Shown here one piece after another: positions 8,549 through 16,927 of a stretch of 22,289 nucleotides of DNA. The first letter of the stretch is position 1; each line of letters starts with the position of its first letter. Source of the DNA: Gracilaria vermiculophylla (lineage: Eukaryota > Rhodophyta > Florideophyceae > Gracilariales > Gracilariaceae); NCBI GenBank assembly GCA_019155205.2, contig JAHNZQ020000004.1, forward strand, positions 3,992,315 to 4,014,603, given 5' to 3'. The notes beneath the pieces are model-generated. The model saw only the letters and a program-made list of their open reading frames with translations. It did no database searches and was not told the origin of the DNA. A program made the translations under genes and the position numbers.

Positions 8549-10063
8549 TTACTCGCGTTGCCCAACAATTTCAACGCTAGAATATCCAAAGGCAGATCGA
8601 AAGCTTCTTTGCATACCTCTCAGGCCGTTGGTGACATAAAACCTGGCCATGGCAATGTATCCATTAGGCATATGCTGGCTTGGAGAGGATAGCGCTCGTA
8701 ATCGAAATGCCTCTCGTTCTCGTTGCCTCTGCTGGCCAATTTCCCAGACGTCGGAAGCTATCTCAAGGCACGACTTGGGTCTGCCAAGGCTTTTGGCGCG
8801 TTCGGCAATAGCGGCACGCAATTCCGGGTCGCTTATCCACTTGGCGGCGCATTCAGCAATCTCCTCAGGCTGAGCATGGAACTCACCACTGCCCGACTCG
8901 GTAACCAGCTTGACATTTCCCTCCTCTTGACCGGGCAAGAACCCTGTGAGAATGATCGGAAGGCCACGAATCCAGGCCTCTGCAATTGTGCCTGGTCCGG
9001 CTTTAGAACACAGAATATCACAAGCAGACATCCACTCGCTCATGTTACTAACAAAGCCCTTGAGGATTACAGGGATTGGCCAGCTGGTGGCCTGTAATCG
9101 CTTCAAAAGCGACTTGTTCTTCCCACACACAACGACGAGCTGCGCGGCGGAGGAGCCGCAGTTTTCGGCTATTCGGGCGGCCACAGCGATGGCAATGGCG
9201 TGCAAACCGCCGACACCATCGCCTCCTCCAACGAGCAGGACGGCAGGAATGTTGAGCGCCATGCCCAGGTCGACCCTTAGCTGGGACGTGGAACGGGATT
9301 CCTGCCAGAAGGCGGGACGGATTGGTAAACCAAAAAGACGGATGCGGTCTTCTGGCACCATCGCTTCGATGGCGGCTTGACGCAATGGCTCCGAGGGGAC
9401 GTAAACCACGTCCGACCGTGGATCGAACCACGTGGGATGGGCGCCGCCCAGGTCGGTGACCACGGTGACATACGGGGGTGTGGGGGCGCGGTTGGCGCTT
9501 CTGATGGAGCCGAGAACGGACAGAGATAAGGTATTGACGAGCGGATGCACGGAGATGATAAGGTCGGGATTGACAGACTCGAAATAACGGCGGACCTTGT
9601 GATGACAAAACAGGGAGAAAGCGGCTTCTGTGAGCCAGCGAGTGGGGGGAAAGGCGGCCCATAGAAAGACGAATTTCCACATCCAAGGTCGCTTTGCAAT
9701 GTACGAATACTGGCGCGGGAAATTGTGGAAGGGAAAGCCGGCGACGCAGGTCCAAAAGTCAACCGTGGTGATGGTGGCTCGGGAGGGATAGAGCGAATCG
9801 AAGGCGGCATCTAGCGCTTGGGCGGAAGCTCGGTGACCGCCGCCTGTATCGGACATGAGCACAAGGATATGGAAGGGCTTGTCGATATCAACGGAGGCGG
9901 ATGGGGTGGGGGGAAGGACGATGGCGGTCATGTCATTGTGGGTGGGAGGTTCTGAGAAACTTTCTATGGCACGTGGTGAGGGAGAAGTGACGGTAGGCAA
10001 AAGACCCTCGCGCTCAGGCTGCTTGTCGCGCTGGCGTGCAACGGCGCTCTGCGAGGCGCCCAT
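8549..10063 (-). CDS. MGD1: monogalactosyldiacylglycerol synthase (plant-type MGD)
   Basis: The product transfers galactose from UDP-galactose to diacylglycerol, making MGDG, the main galactolipid of thylakoids, at the plastid envelope. I start at the ATG at 10063 (504 residues); the frame runs further upstream but the far codon is GTG and there is no earlier ATG. The N-terminal MGDG-synthase domain has SDTGGGHRAS at 71-80, SVHPLVN near 161 and DLGGAHPTWF at 194-203. The C-terminal GT28 nucleotide-sugar domain has GGGDGVGGL at 269-277, SKAGPGTIAEA from 343 and PGQEEGN from 367, all diagnostic of plant-type MGD. The first ~60 residues are polar and lack a typical transit peptide; instead they read MGASQS, which fits an N-myristoylation signal. 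Length is close to plant MGD proteins. It is divergent from the three-exon gene. Confidence 0.93.
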   Translation of the reverse strand: MGASQSAVARQRDKQPEREGLLPTVTSPSPRAIESFSEPPTHNDMTAIVLPPTPSASVDIDKPFHILVLMSDTGGGHRASAQALDAAFDSLYPSRATITTVDFWTCVAGFPFHNFPRQYSYIAKRPWMWKFVFLWAAFPPTRWLTEAAFSLFCHHKVRRYFESVNPDLIISVHPLVNTLSLSVLGSIRSANRAPTPPYVTVVTDLGGAHPTWFDPRSDVVYVPSEPLRQAAIEAMVPEDRIRLFGLPIRPAFWQESRSTSQLRVDLGMALNIPAVLLVGGGDGVGGLHAIAIAVAARIAENCGSSAAQLVVVCGKNKSLLKRLQATSWPIPVILKGFVSNMSEWMSACDILCSKAGPGTIAEAWIRGLPIILTGFLPGQEEGNVKLVTESGSGEFHAQPEEIAECAAKWISDPELRAAIAERAKSLGRPKSCLEIASDVWEIGQQRQREREAFRLRALSSPSQHMPNGYIAMARFYVTNGLRGMQRSFRSAFGYSSVEIVGQRE

Positions 10064-10591
10064 TTGGATGGGGTAAGGGGGAGTGAGGAGATGGGAGCGG
10101 AAGGGGGTGGCGGTGAAGCGCGGCGAAGCGCAGGGCGGCGAGGAGAGCGCGGCGAGCACCACGGGGGCGGTGCGGGTGGTGGAAGGAGTGGTGGGTGGCG
10201 GGGCGCGTCAGACCGGGAGGGGGGGCGGCGGCGGCGGGCGCAGTGCGTGGCGCGCGGCGGGTGCGGCGCGTCGCGCTTTGCATTCCATGTGTGCCCTGAC
10301 AGCGCCAATATAGGCACCCATGCTACGGCCACCTGTCCGCACCGGTGCCGCGCCCCCTGTCCCTGGTGCGTCTGCTGCGCATCGCCCTCGTGCCGACGTG
10401 CCCCAATAGTCGCTGAGTGCGCTTGGCTTCTCCCTCAACGCGCCGCTGCTCTCCCCCCCACCGCTCCGCAGCTGCGCCTCGACCGCCTTGACCGCCTCGA
10501 CTGCTTCGACCACCTCGACTGTCGTTACCTCAACTGTCGTCGCGTCGACCGCCGTCGCTCTGACCGCCGTCCGCCCCTCGCCGCGTGCGCC
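10064..10591. promoter_or_regulatory. divergent promoter region, MGDG synthase / three-exon gene
   Basis: These 528 bp separate two start codons facing away from each other. The MGDG synthase side (10064-10220) is C/pyrimidine-rich when read on that gene's strand. The other side is also C-rich on the plus strand (about 10430-10590). CCAAT pentamers lie at 10304-10308, running into the TATA-like CAATATAGG, and at 10403-10407. Shared regulation of the two genes is possible but inferred only from layout. Confidence 0.5.
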
Positions 10592-11386
10592 ATGCTGCGC
10601 TGCCTCGCTGTGCGTGCCGCTCGCACCGCGCACCACGCGCGACCAACGCCCGCGCACCGCCGCCTCTGCGCGGGCGCCGCTGCCGACGCGCTGGCGCCTC
10701 TGAGCGCCTCAGCCCAGCGCGCGTGGGACGAGCTCATGGTACGCTGCCGCACCCCGCTCCCGCATCGCCGCGCCCGCATCGCCGCGCCCGCATCGCGCCT
10801 ATGATCACTCACCGACCGTCGCCGCGCAGCAAGCAGACTGGGTAGACACCGACGATTCGCTGCAAGCGCTCACCGAAAACGCCAAATCCGTCATCGACCG
10901 CTACCGCGCCGTGCACTCGGACCGCATGACCTCGCATCCGCTGTACGAGCGCGTTCGGCAGCTGCACGTCGCCAGCGAGGCTGCCACCATTTCGGATGCG
11001 TACTCGGAGTTTGTCGAGGTTGTCATTCGCAACCACGAGGACATGCTGGGCACTTTTGGCGGTACGGTACTGCAATCCCGCCGCCTTCGCGTTCATGCCG
11101 CGCGCGACGCCCGCCCTCACTCACCACCTCCTTCGTTGGCCCCTCTCTATGCGATCCAGACAACACTGAAATCCCGCCAAATGGCGCTGACCAGGCCCTT
11201 GAGATGATCAATGACTACGTGCGACTCGTCATCTCGCTTGACGAAAAGGACAAGCCCATTAGGACCAAACTGGAACAGGAGCTGGGAAGGAAAATGATTC
11301 TAATCAAGATGCTCCTCTCCGTTGATAACTTCAGTGCAAGCATGGTTCCAGTCGCGGGCGATCGCCTAGTCACCCCTACCAAGTAA
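10592..11386 (+). CDS. three-exon protein of unknown function, probable mitochondrial presequence
   Basis: I do not recognise this family. Exons are 10592-10738, 10830-11061 and 11160-11386; splicing gives 201 residues and keeps one frame across a phase-0 and a phase-1 intron. Without splicing the frame is broken, for instance by the stop at 10801-10804, so the model explains the open frames well. The first ~30 residues are rich in Arg, Ala and His with almost no acidic residues, as in a mitochondrial presequence. The rest is charged and mostly helical-looking, without membrane segments or an obvious catalytic motif. Exon 3 includes a Lys/Asp/Glu-rich stretch (SLDEKDKPIRTKLEQELG). It lies divergent from MGDG synthase and 83 bp before COQ2 on the same strand. 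The gene model is fairly sure; the function is unknown. Confidence 0.75.
10739..10829 (+). other. intron 1 of the three-exon gene (91 bp, phase 0)
   Basis: The donor is GTACGC and the acceptor GCGCAG. A branch-point-like CTCAC lies at 10808-10812, 18 bases before the exon. Removing the intron joins Met49 to the Gln-Ala-Asp-Trp exon in frame. Confidence 0.75.
11062..11159 (+). other. intron 2 of the three-exon gene (98 bp, phase 1)
   Basis: The donor is GTACGG and the acceptor ATCCAG. Overlapping CTCAC motifs lie at 11116-11124, followed by a pyrimidine-rich stretch. The split codon G|AC restores an Asp codon and the open frame of exon 3. Confidence 0.75.
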
Positions 11387-11469
11387 AGTCCGTGTTCCAA
11401 CCTTGCAACTCGGTCTCCTTCTAGCCTCCACCTGCATTCTGCCATGTACGTTACGGTGTCGCATCCGCC

Positions 11470-12807
11470 ATGTCACGTCATCATGTGTATGGCACGAAAA
11501 TGCGTTCGGCACTGCACTTTGGAAATCGCCGAAATCGGCGCACAAATGCCGTGTTTTCGCTTTTTGGTGCCCACAATAACGCACGTGCGCGTCGAAGATC
11601 CCACTCTCCGTCGTGGCGCCCTTCTGTTCAACAATGGAGTTGTGTTGCCGTATTCTCTACCATCCCGTCATTTACAACAGACCGCACCATGATCCTCCTT
11701 CCGCGCTTTGCAACCACTTCAACCACCGTCCGCGCTCGCACTATGTCGCTTTCGTTCCCTATCTTTCGAAGGCGCCATGCTTCCACACAGTCTTCTAGGC
11801 CAACGCGGACGGGCGGCTACCACCAGCATCATCACATAATCTCGCGTTCTGTTTCTAGCCCCCCGCCTACAGAATCCCCTAACAGAAGCGTTGATCTATC
11901 CCCAATTTTCTCCCAGCTCAAATCGTTACAACAGCAAGCAAGAGAGACGTATAGCACAATCTCAACCTCCCCATATGGCCGCTTGATGCGCCTTGACAAG
12001 CCCGTAGGCATTCATCTGCTATTTCTGCCGTGCGCGTGGTCGATCGGTATGCACGGCACCATATCCCAAATGATGTACCTTATGCCTCTTTTCTACGCCG
12101 GTGCCACTCTCATGCGCGGCGCCGGATGCACAATCAACGACATATGGGACGTGGACATTGACCGCAACGTCGCTCGAACACGTTCCCGACCCATCGCATC
12201 TGGTGACATAACTGTCAATCGAGCGTTTGCGTTTCTGGGTGCACAGCTGATGGGCGCCGCGGCCATTTTGACTTGCTTAAATGATGCAAGCTTTCTCGGC
12301 GCATCCCTAGTCGTTCTGCCCGTGCTGTTTTATCCGCTTGCCAAACGACGCTTTCCATATCCGCAGGCCGTGTTGGGAATGACAATTAACTTTGGAGCAT
12401 TGCTAGGATGTGTGGCCACCACGGGCTCCGCCTCACTGCCCTCCGCCTTGCTGTACGGATCGGGAGTGTGCTGGACTGTGATCTATGACACGATATACGC
12501 CCATCAGGATAAGAGGGACGACAAGAAGCTCGGCATCGGTTCCACTGCGCTTGAATTCGGCGATCGTAGCAAGCTCATTCTAGCCGGGCTTATGGGCGGG
12601 CAAATGGCTTTTTTACTCGGTGCCGGGGCAGCGGCAGGACTCGGAACGACGTATTACATGGGAATCACGGCGGCAATGATACATGGTGCATATCACTTAA
12701 ACAAGGTTGACCTTTCCAACCCGCAGCGGTGCGCCGAGGCGTTTGCGAGCAATCAGGTGACTGGCTCGTTGATTTGGGCCAGCATTCTGAGTGGAAGGCT
12801 GGCGTGA
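11470..12807 (+). CDS. COQ2: 4-hydroxybenzoate polyprenyltransferase (ubiquinone synthesis)
   Basis: COQ2 attaches the polyprenyl tail to 4-hydroxybenzoate in the mitochondrial inner membrane, the first membrane step of ubiquinone synthesis. The 445-residue frame belongs to the UbiA superfamily. The first Asp-rich motif is NDIWDVDID at 223-231, followed by RTRSRPIASG; the second is YDTIYAHQDKRDD at 339-351. Between and after them lie about eight hydrophobic segments. Leu-Asp-Lys-Pro-Val-Gly around 175 is the usual entry to the catalytic domain. The N-terminal ~165 residues are Arg/Ser/Thr-rich and fit a mitochondrial presequence. Start choice is uncertain: Met1 at 11470 gives a long leader, while Met74 at 11689, in good context, gives 372 residues, a common COQ2 length. 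A plastid homologue is possible, but the motif spelling favours COQ2. The stop is 5 bp from the convergent neighbour. Confidence 0.93.
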   Translation: MSRHHVYGTKMRSALHFGNRRNRRTNAVFSLFGAHNNARARRRSHSPSWRPSVQQWSCVAVFSTIPSFTTDRTMILLPRFATTSTTVRARTMSLSFPIFRRRHASTQSSRPTRTGGYHQHHHIISRSVSSPPPTESPNRSVDLSPIFSQLKSLQQQARETYSTISTSPYGRLMRLDKPVGIHLLFLPCAWSIGMHGTISQMMYLMPLFYAGATLMRGAGCTINDIWDVDIDRNVARTRSRPIASGDITVNRAFAFLGAQLMGAAAILTCLNDASFLGASLVVLPVLFYPLAKRRFPYPQAVLGMTINFGALLGCVATTGSASLPSALLYGSGVCWTVIYDTIYAHQDKRDDKKLGIGSTALEFGDRSKLILAGLMGGQMAFLLGAGAAAGLGTTYYMGITAAMIHGAYHLNKVDLSNPQRCAEAFASNQVTGSLIWASILSGRLA

Positions 12808-12812
12808 GCGTT

Positions 12813-13823
12813 TCACAACGCGCCAATGCAGCTGTACAACTGGCGCACGCGGTTCACCGCCGCTCGACTCGGGGCGATTTCTTGGTCGAACTGCTTGTCG
12901 AACAGCTGTATCTGTTGCGCGAGATGGTCGATGGAGCTGTACACCTCGAGCGTCTTGAAACAGGTCGGCTCGGCGACGCTTTGCAGCACGTCGAACAGCT
13001 GCGCTTGGCCGCGTTGCGTGGAGCGCGCCGCGTGGCGCAGCAGGGTTTGGCGGATGGAGGGGACTGTATTGGCGTCGGTCCAGTCGGCGTTGACGATCTC
13101 CGTGGCGAGAAAATGGTGCGGCTGCAACGTTTCGAAGCGGACGTCGGCCAGGTAGCGCCCCCACTGGGCGAATGTGACCGAGTGTGAAGTAAAAGACGAC
13201 AGGGCGTGACCCGCGCGATCCAGCGCGCTGAGCCAGGACTGCACGGGCGAGGCGGCCGCTTGTGCACCGGAGAGAGCGAGCTCGGGCTGGTGCACGAGCA
13301 TGAAGCGTGGGGGGAAGGGCTCTCCCCGCAAGGAGCCAAACGTTGGATCGGCAACGGAGCGAAGCAGCCACAGGCGTTGGGGCGACGCGGCCCAGCCGGG
13401 GTCGTTTTGAAGCGCGTCCAGGAAGCGCTGCGCTGCGGGCAGAAAGGCCTTTATTGAGCCTTGGTTGAGGAGGATGTGGTAGTGGTACTCGCGTTGGGCG
13501 TGGGAGGCGGCGATGTGCTTCTGCTGCTTGAGGCGGGCGGCGTCGCGGGCGGCGTACTGACCAAACTGGTCGCGGCCGCCTACTTGGCAGCGCTGCGGGA
13601 GGCGGGTGGGGGTGGGGAGCGGGGACGGAAAGCGGACGGGTGCGAGCGCGAAGCACGGCGCCATGGCGCAAAGCATAGACGAGCAGCCGCGAGGTGACAC
13701 TGCGCAGCCGCGTGCGCAAGTGGCGAGCACGAGCACCGCCCCAACAGTGGTGGCGCCCCAGAACCGACTCCATGATCCGAAGCCAAAGTTCCGGGAGCCG
13801 ATGCGCCGGGGCAGCACCCGCAT
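12813..13823 (-). CDS. unknown protein with N-terminal membrane segment
   Basis: I do not recognise this protein. I start at the ATG at 13823 (336 residues), because the frame upstream begins with GTG. The N-terminus is basic (RVLPRR) and is followed by a hydrophobic segment at about 22-42, so a membrane anchor or organelle signal is likely. Residues about 60-85 are Pro-rich and read like a possible unspliced intron end: on the coding strand a pyrimidine tract ends in CCGCAG near 13592, and no stop interrupts the frame. The remainder is soluble-looking, alternating helix-prone stretches rich in Gln, Ala and Leu, with no motif I can name. Its stop is 5 bp from that of COQ2, so the transcripts must overlap at their 3' ends. 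ATTGG (inverted CCAAT) at 13987-13991 is a promoter candidate. Confidence 0.65.
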   Translation of the reverse strand: MRVLPRRIGSRNFGFGSWSRFWGATTVGAVLVLATCARGCAVSPRGCSSMLCAMAPCFALAPVRFPSPLPTPTRLPQRCQVGGRDQFGQYAARDAARLKQQKHIAASHAQREYHYHILLNQGSIKAFLPAAQRFLDALQNDPGWAASPQRLWLLRSVADPTFGSLRGEPFPPRFMLVHQPELALSGAQAAASPVQSWLSALDRAGHALSSFTSHSVTFAQWGRYLADVRFETLQPHHFLATEIVNADWTDANTVPSIRQTLLRHAARSTQRGQAQLFDVLQSVAEPTCFKTLEVYSSIDHLAQQIQLFDKQFDQEIAPSRAAVNRVRQLYSCIGAL

Positions 13824-14141
13824 CAGAGAAAAGATCACGCGCAGCAATTCGGACACGTGACGCGAAGGCAGCTCGCGTTACGTCATGCAATAACGTGTAG
13901 CGTACCGGAAAGCACGCCGAGAAGAGCGAGATCACGCTCGGCGCGCGGCCCAATCATGCGTGTCCACGTACACAAACTATTTTATGATTGGCGGCGAGCA
14001 GCGAGGGCGCCTTTCTGCTGCGGAACGTTGTTCCGGTTCGCGTTTGGACGCCAAACGAAAGCCGACGCGCCACAAGCACACAAACGCGCGCCTCAGCACC
14101 AATCACTACAGCTACTCAGTGCCCCGACCGACGCACCAGCG
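13824..14141. promoter_or_regulatory. spacer: promoter of the unknown membrane protein and CDT2 3' end
   Basis: These 318 bp separate the start of the unknown minus-strand protein from the CDT2 stop. ATTGG (CCAAT on the minus strand) at 13987-13991 lies about 165 bp upstream of the start codon. CCAAT on the plus strand occurs at 13950-13954. I see no gene inside. Confidence 0.4.
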
Positions 14142-15909
14142 CTATGTTGAGTGGCCTCTTGTGCTGCGTGTGGCCCTGACGCGCATCGTTGGGCGCAGGC
14201 GCGACGCAGGCGGCGGCACCGGCGGCGTCTGTGGCAATGGCGAGTTGGGCTCTGTCGAATCGATCGGTGAGCCCGGCAAAGAGCCGCCGCCGGCGCCACC
14301 ACTGCCGCCACCACTGCCGCCGTCCGTCTCCTCGCTCGACGACGTGCGCTCCGGCCGCGAAACCACGCCCTTGAAGTACGAGCGAATGTCCGAATCCCGC
14401 AGCCGTCTCGTTCCCAACGCCCTCCCTTTCACAGGCTCCGCCTTGCGCGTCACCTCCACTTTCCTCGCGCCCATGAAGATGGCGCAGTCGCTCACGCTCT
14501 TGACCGGCCCTGCCGTGCACCCGGTTTCCTTCGTCCACAGCTTGACGGTGGAGTCATCCGAGTACGACACCAGCTTGTGCGGCTCAGTCTTGCACCAGTC
14601 CACGCCCGCCGCGTCCCCGCCACGGTGGCCGTCCAGCATCAGCACCGGCTCCATCCTTGCGTGCTCGCTTCGCCCCAACGTGTCCCACAGGTACACCTTG
14701 CTGTCCGCCGAGCCCGAACCAACAAAGCGCCCGCACGGGCTGAACTTGGCTCTGATGTAAAACGAAGTCTGCTTGTGGCCCGCGAGCATGCACGAGTAGC
14801 CGAGGTTCAGGTCGCGAACGTCATACATGTAAATACAGCTGTCAGTAGCGGAGGCGATGAGGCGCGATCCCGAGCGGTCCACGTCCAGCGATGCAATGCC
14901 GTACTGCCTCCTGCGCTGCCCGTGTTCCCACTGGCGCTGCTCGCCCGGGTCGGCAAAGTTGATGAGGTGGTCGTCGTCCGGTGAGCTGATTTTCCTCAGG
15001 TCCCACAGTTTGATGGTGCCGTCGGCGGCGCCGGCGGTGAGAAAGTAGTTGGAGCGCGTCGGAACGGTGACCAAAGCGGTGACGCTGCCGTTGACGGCGC
15101 TATCCTGCACGGTGCGGCGCCTTTTGCGGCCGTTTGCGGTGACGGCGATGTTTTGGTGCGCCGGACGCGCATGCGCCTTTTCAATGCGCAGCAGCGGGCT
15201 GTTGTAGCTCTCGTAGCCGAAGGACGGGTCGCTGTGCGTTGGACAGCGAATGTCGTAGATCCTGATGGTTCCGTCGCGGGCGGCAGTGGCCAACACGTAG
15301 GCAGAGTCAGCGAGGTTGCGGACGGCCTTGACGCTGCCGGAGGCGCCGCGACACGTCGCCTTGCGCATGTGTCTCTCAATGTCAAAGACGCGGGCAGTAG
15401 TGTCGCCCGATGCGGTGGCGATGTCGCGGTCGCCGTTCATCCACACGGCGTCGAATATGGCGTTGGTATGGGCGCGAAAACGGGTGGGCGGGGCGTCGGC
15501 GGAAAGTGGGAAGGCGTGCAGCTGAGTGCGGAGTGAGCGGCGGGTGTCGAGGATGGTGATAATGCCGTCCTCGTCGGCGGCCAACAGCGCGTGACCGTGT
15601 AGGGCGGTGTTTGAAAATTGGATGGCGAACGGGGGGATGGCGACAGGGGTGCTGAGTCCCTCCACGTTCCAAAACGAGTACTCGTCGTCGACGGTGGTGC
15701 GCAGCGCTCCCAGCAGATGACTGTCGAACGCTGTAGGGAGAAGAGGCGGAAGGTTAGGCGGGGAGTTAGGCGGAGGGCTAAGCGGAGGGTTGCGGGTGGT
15801 GCGGGAGGGGGATGGGGGTGGTCATGGTGAACGTACTAGGTTGGTGAATGCCCATCTCACGGGCGCGAAGGGCGGCGAAAAGGCTTGGGGCGTTGTAGTA
15901 GTGATGCAT
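14142..15909 (-). CDS. CDT2: CDT2/DTL-like WD40 substrate receptor of CRL4 ubiquitin ligase
   Basis: CDT2 presents PCNA-bound substrates such as CDT1 to the CUL4-DDB1 ubiquitin ligase in S phase, in the nucleus. Exons are 15909-15837 and 15730-14142; the join (codon A|CG) gives 553 residues. The long frame alone would begin with GTG at 15665, so the upstream exon is needed. The WD40 propeller fills residues about 60-430. Family hallmarks are AGAADGTIKLWDLRK near 257-271, matching the animal CDT2 repeat, and a GHxQTSFYIRAKFSP segment. Possible DDB1-binding WDxR-type boxes are at 183-186, 267-270 and 327-330. The C-terminal tail has a PIP-box-like DSDIRSYF at 470-477, with Asp instead of the usual first Gln; animal CDT2 also carries a C-terminal PCNA-binding motif. 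A Gly/Ser/Pro-rich tail follows. Identification rests on motif comparison from memory. Confidence 0.88.
15731..15836 (-). other. intron of CDT2 (106 bp, phase 1)
   Basis: The donor is GTACGT and the acceptor CTACAG on the minus strand. Two CTAAC branch-point candidates are present; the nearer, at 15753-15757, lies about 23 bases before the exon. Splicing joins the short first exon (24 codons plus one base) to the WD40 exon in frame. Confidence 0.8.
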
Positions 15910-16351
15910 GGTGGCGGGTGTTAGTGCGGGGGGATGATGAGAAAAGGTTGTTAGGTACAGGTGTGCGGGGACGAAAGGGGGACAGAGTGGGGGGAGGGGA
16001 GCGAAGGGGGGAGGGGCGAAGGGGGGAGGAAAGGGGGAAGGGGCGGGACGGGGAGCGAGAGGCAAGAGCGGGCGGTGGACAGTGAGCACGCGCGGGGTGA
16101 GAGATGGGAAAAGGTGGCGCAGTGGCGCAGCGTGGCTTAAGAAGAACGGGGGGAGTAAGGCTTAGCGCGCGCGGCGGCGGCGCGACGCGGGCGGTGGGTA
16201 GGGGTTCGCGCCAAGGGAGTGCGCGCCATGGCGGGAAGCGCGCGCTTTGCGCGCCAAACGGTGCCGTGACGACGTGTTTTTTGGCTTTTTCGGGCGACGC
16301 TGGCGCGCGAAGTCCGAGCCGCACACGCGGGGCGCGCGCGCGCGCGAGCGC
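15910..16351 (-). promoter_or_regulatory. CDT2 promoter/leader with strong G-run block
   Basis: From 15967 to 16054 the plus strand carries many runs of 4-6 G separated by short A/C-containing spacers, so the CDT2 sense strand is C-rich. The spacing fits possible G-quadruplexes on the template strand. The stretch also holds the 3' end of the upstream secreted-protein gene. The plus-strand open frame starting at 16104 is low-complexity and I do not call it a gene. Confidence 0.5.
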
Positions 16352-16398
16352 TCACGGGCGTGACCACGGTGGCGCGACGGCAGCGGAGCCGGCGGCGG

Positions 16399-16457
<59 letters not shown>

Positions 16458-16927
16458 TCGGCATCGGCATCGGCGTCGGCGTCGACGTCGGCTTCGGCGG
16501 GGGGGGAGTGCAAGGCGCGCAGGACGCGGTGGAGGCTGGGGCCGGCGATGCGGGCGTTCTCGCAGCGGGCGCGGCGGCGCCAGTGGCGCCACGGCAGCGA
16601 CGCGGACTCGCGCGCGTCGAGCTGGGTGGCGACGAAGCGGCGGCGGCGCTCGAGGCCGCGCATGCGGCCGCGGCAGCGCGCGTCGCGGCGGCGCAGGTCG
16701 TCGCGCGCGCGCCCCTCCCACACGTCGGCGCGCAGCGCGCGGCGGCGCTCGGCCCACGCGTCGCGGCGCAGCGCGGGCGCGCGCAGCGCGTGCGGCAGGT
16801 CCGGCGGCTCGCGCGCCGCCGCGTCGCTCAGCACCGCGCGCGAGTCGCCGCGCGCCTTGCGCTGCACGCGCGTCGCCAGCGACAGCGGCGACGCCAGCGC
16901 CACTAGCAGCGCCACCAGCTGGAACAT
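16352..16927 (-). CDS. predicted secreted protein with (Asp-Ala)n tail
   Basis: I do not recognise this family. From the ATG at 16927 the frame gives 191 residues. The first 18 (MFQLVALLVALASPLSLA) look like a clean signal peptide with a small-residue cleavage site. Residues about 20-140 are very Arg-rich with scattered Asp and Glu, two Cys (85 and 122) and Trp at 69, 113 and 116. Residues 145-176 come from a 16-unit hexanucleotide repeat and read mostly as alternating Asp-Ala. A short Ala-rich end follows. Third codon positions are almost all G or C. Caution is needed because the whole block is so GC-rich that every frame is open, including a 408-codon frame on the other strand. The signal peptide beginning exactly at an ATG is the main argument. 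It is divergent from the aminotransferase. Confidence 0.5.
16400..16495. repeat. hexanucleotide microsatellite (GGCGTC)16
   Basis: Sixteen tandem 6-base units run without interruption. Most are GGCGTC; three are GGCATC (16454-16471), one is GACGTC and the last is GGCTTC. Being a multiple of three, length changes would not shift the frame of the predicted secreted protein, where it encodes Asp-Ala pairs on the minus strand. It is likely length-polymorphic. Confidence 0.95.
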
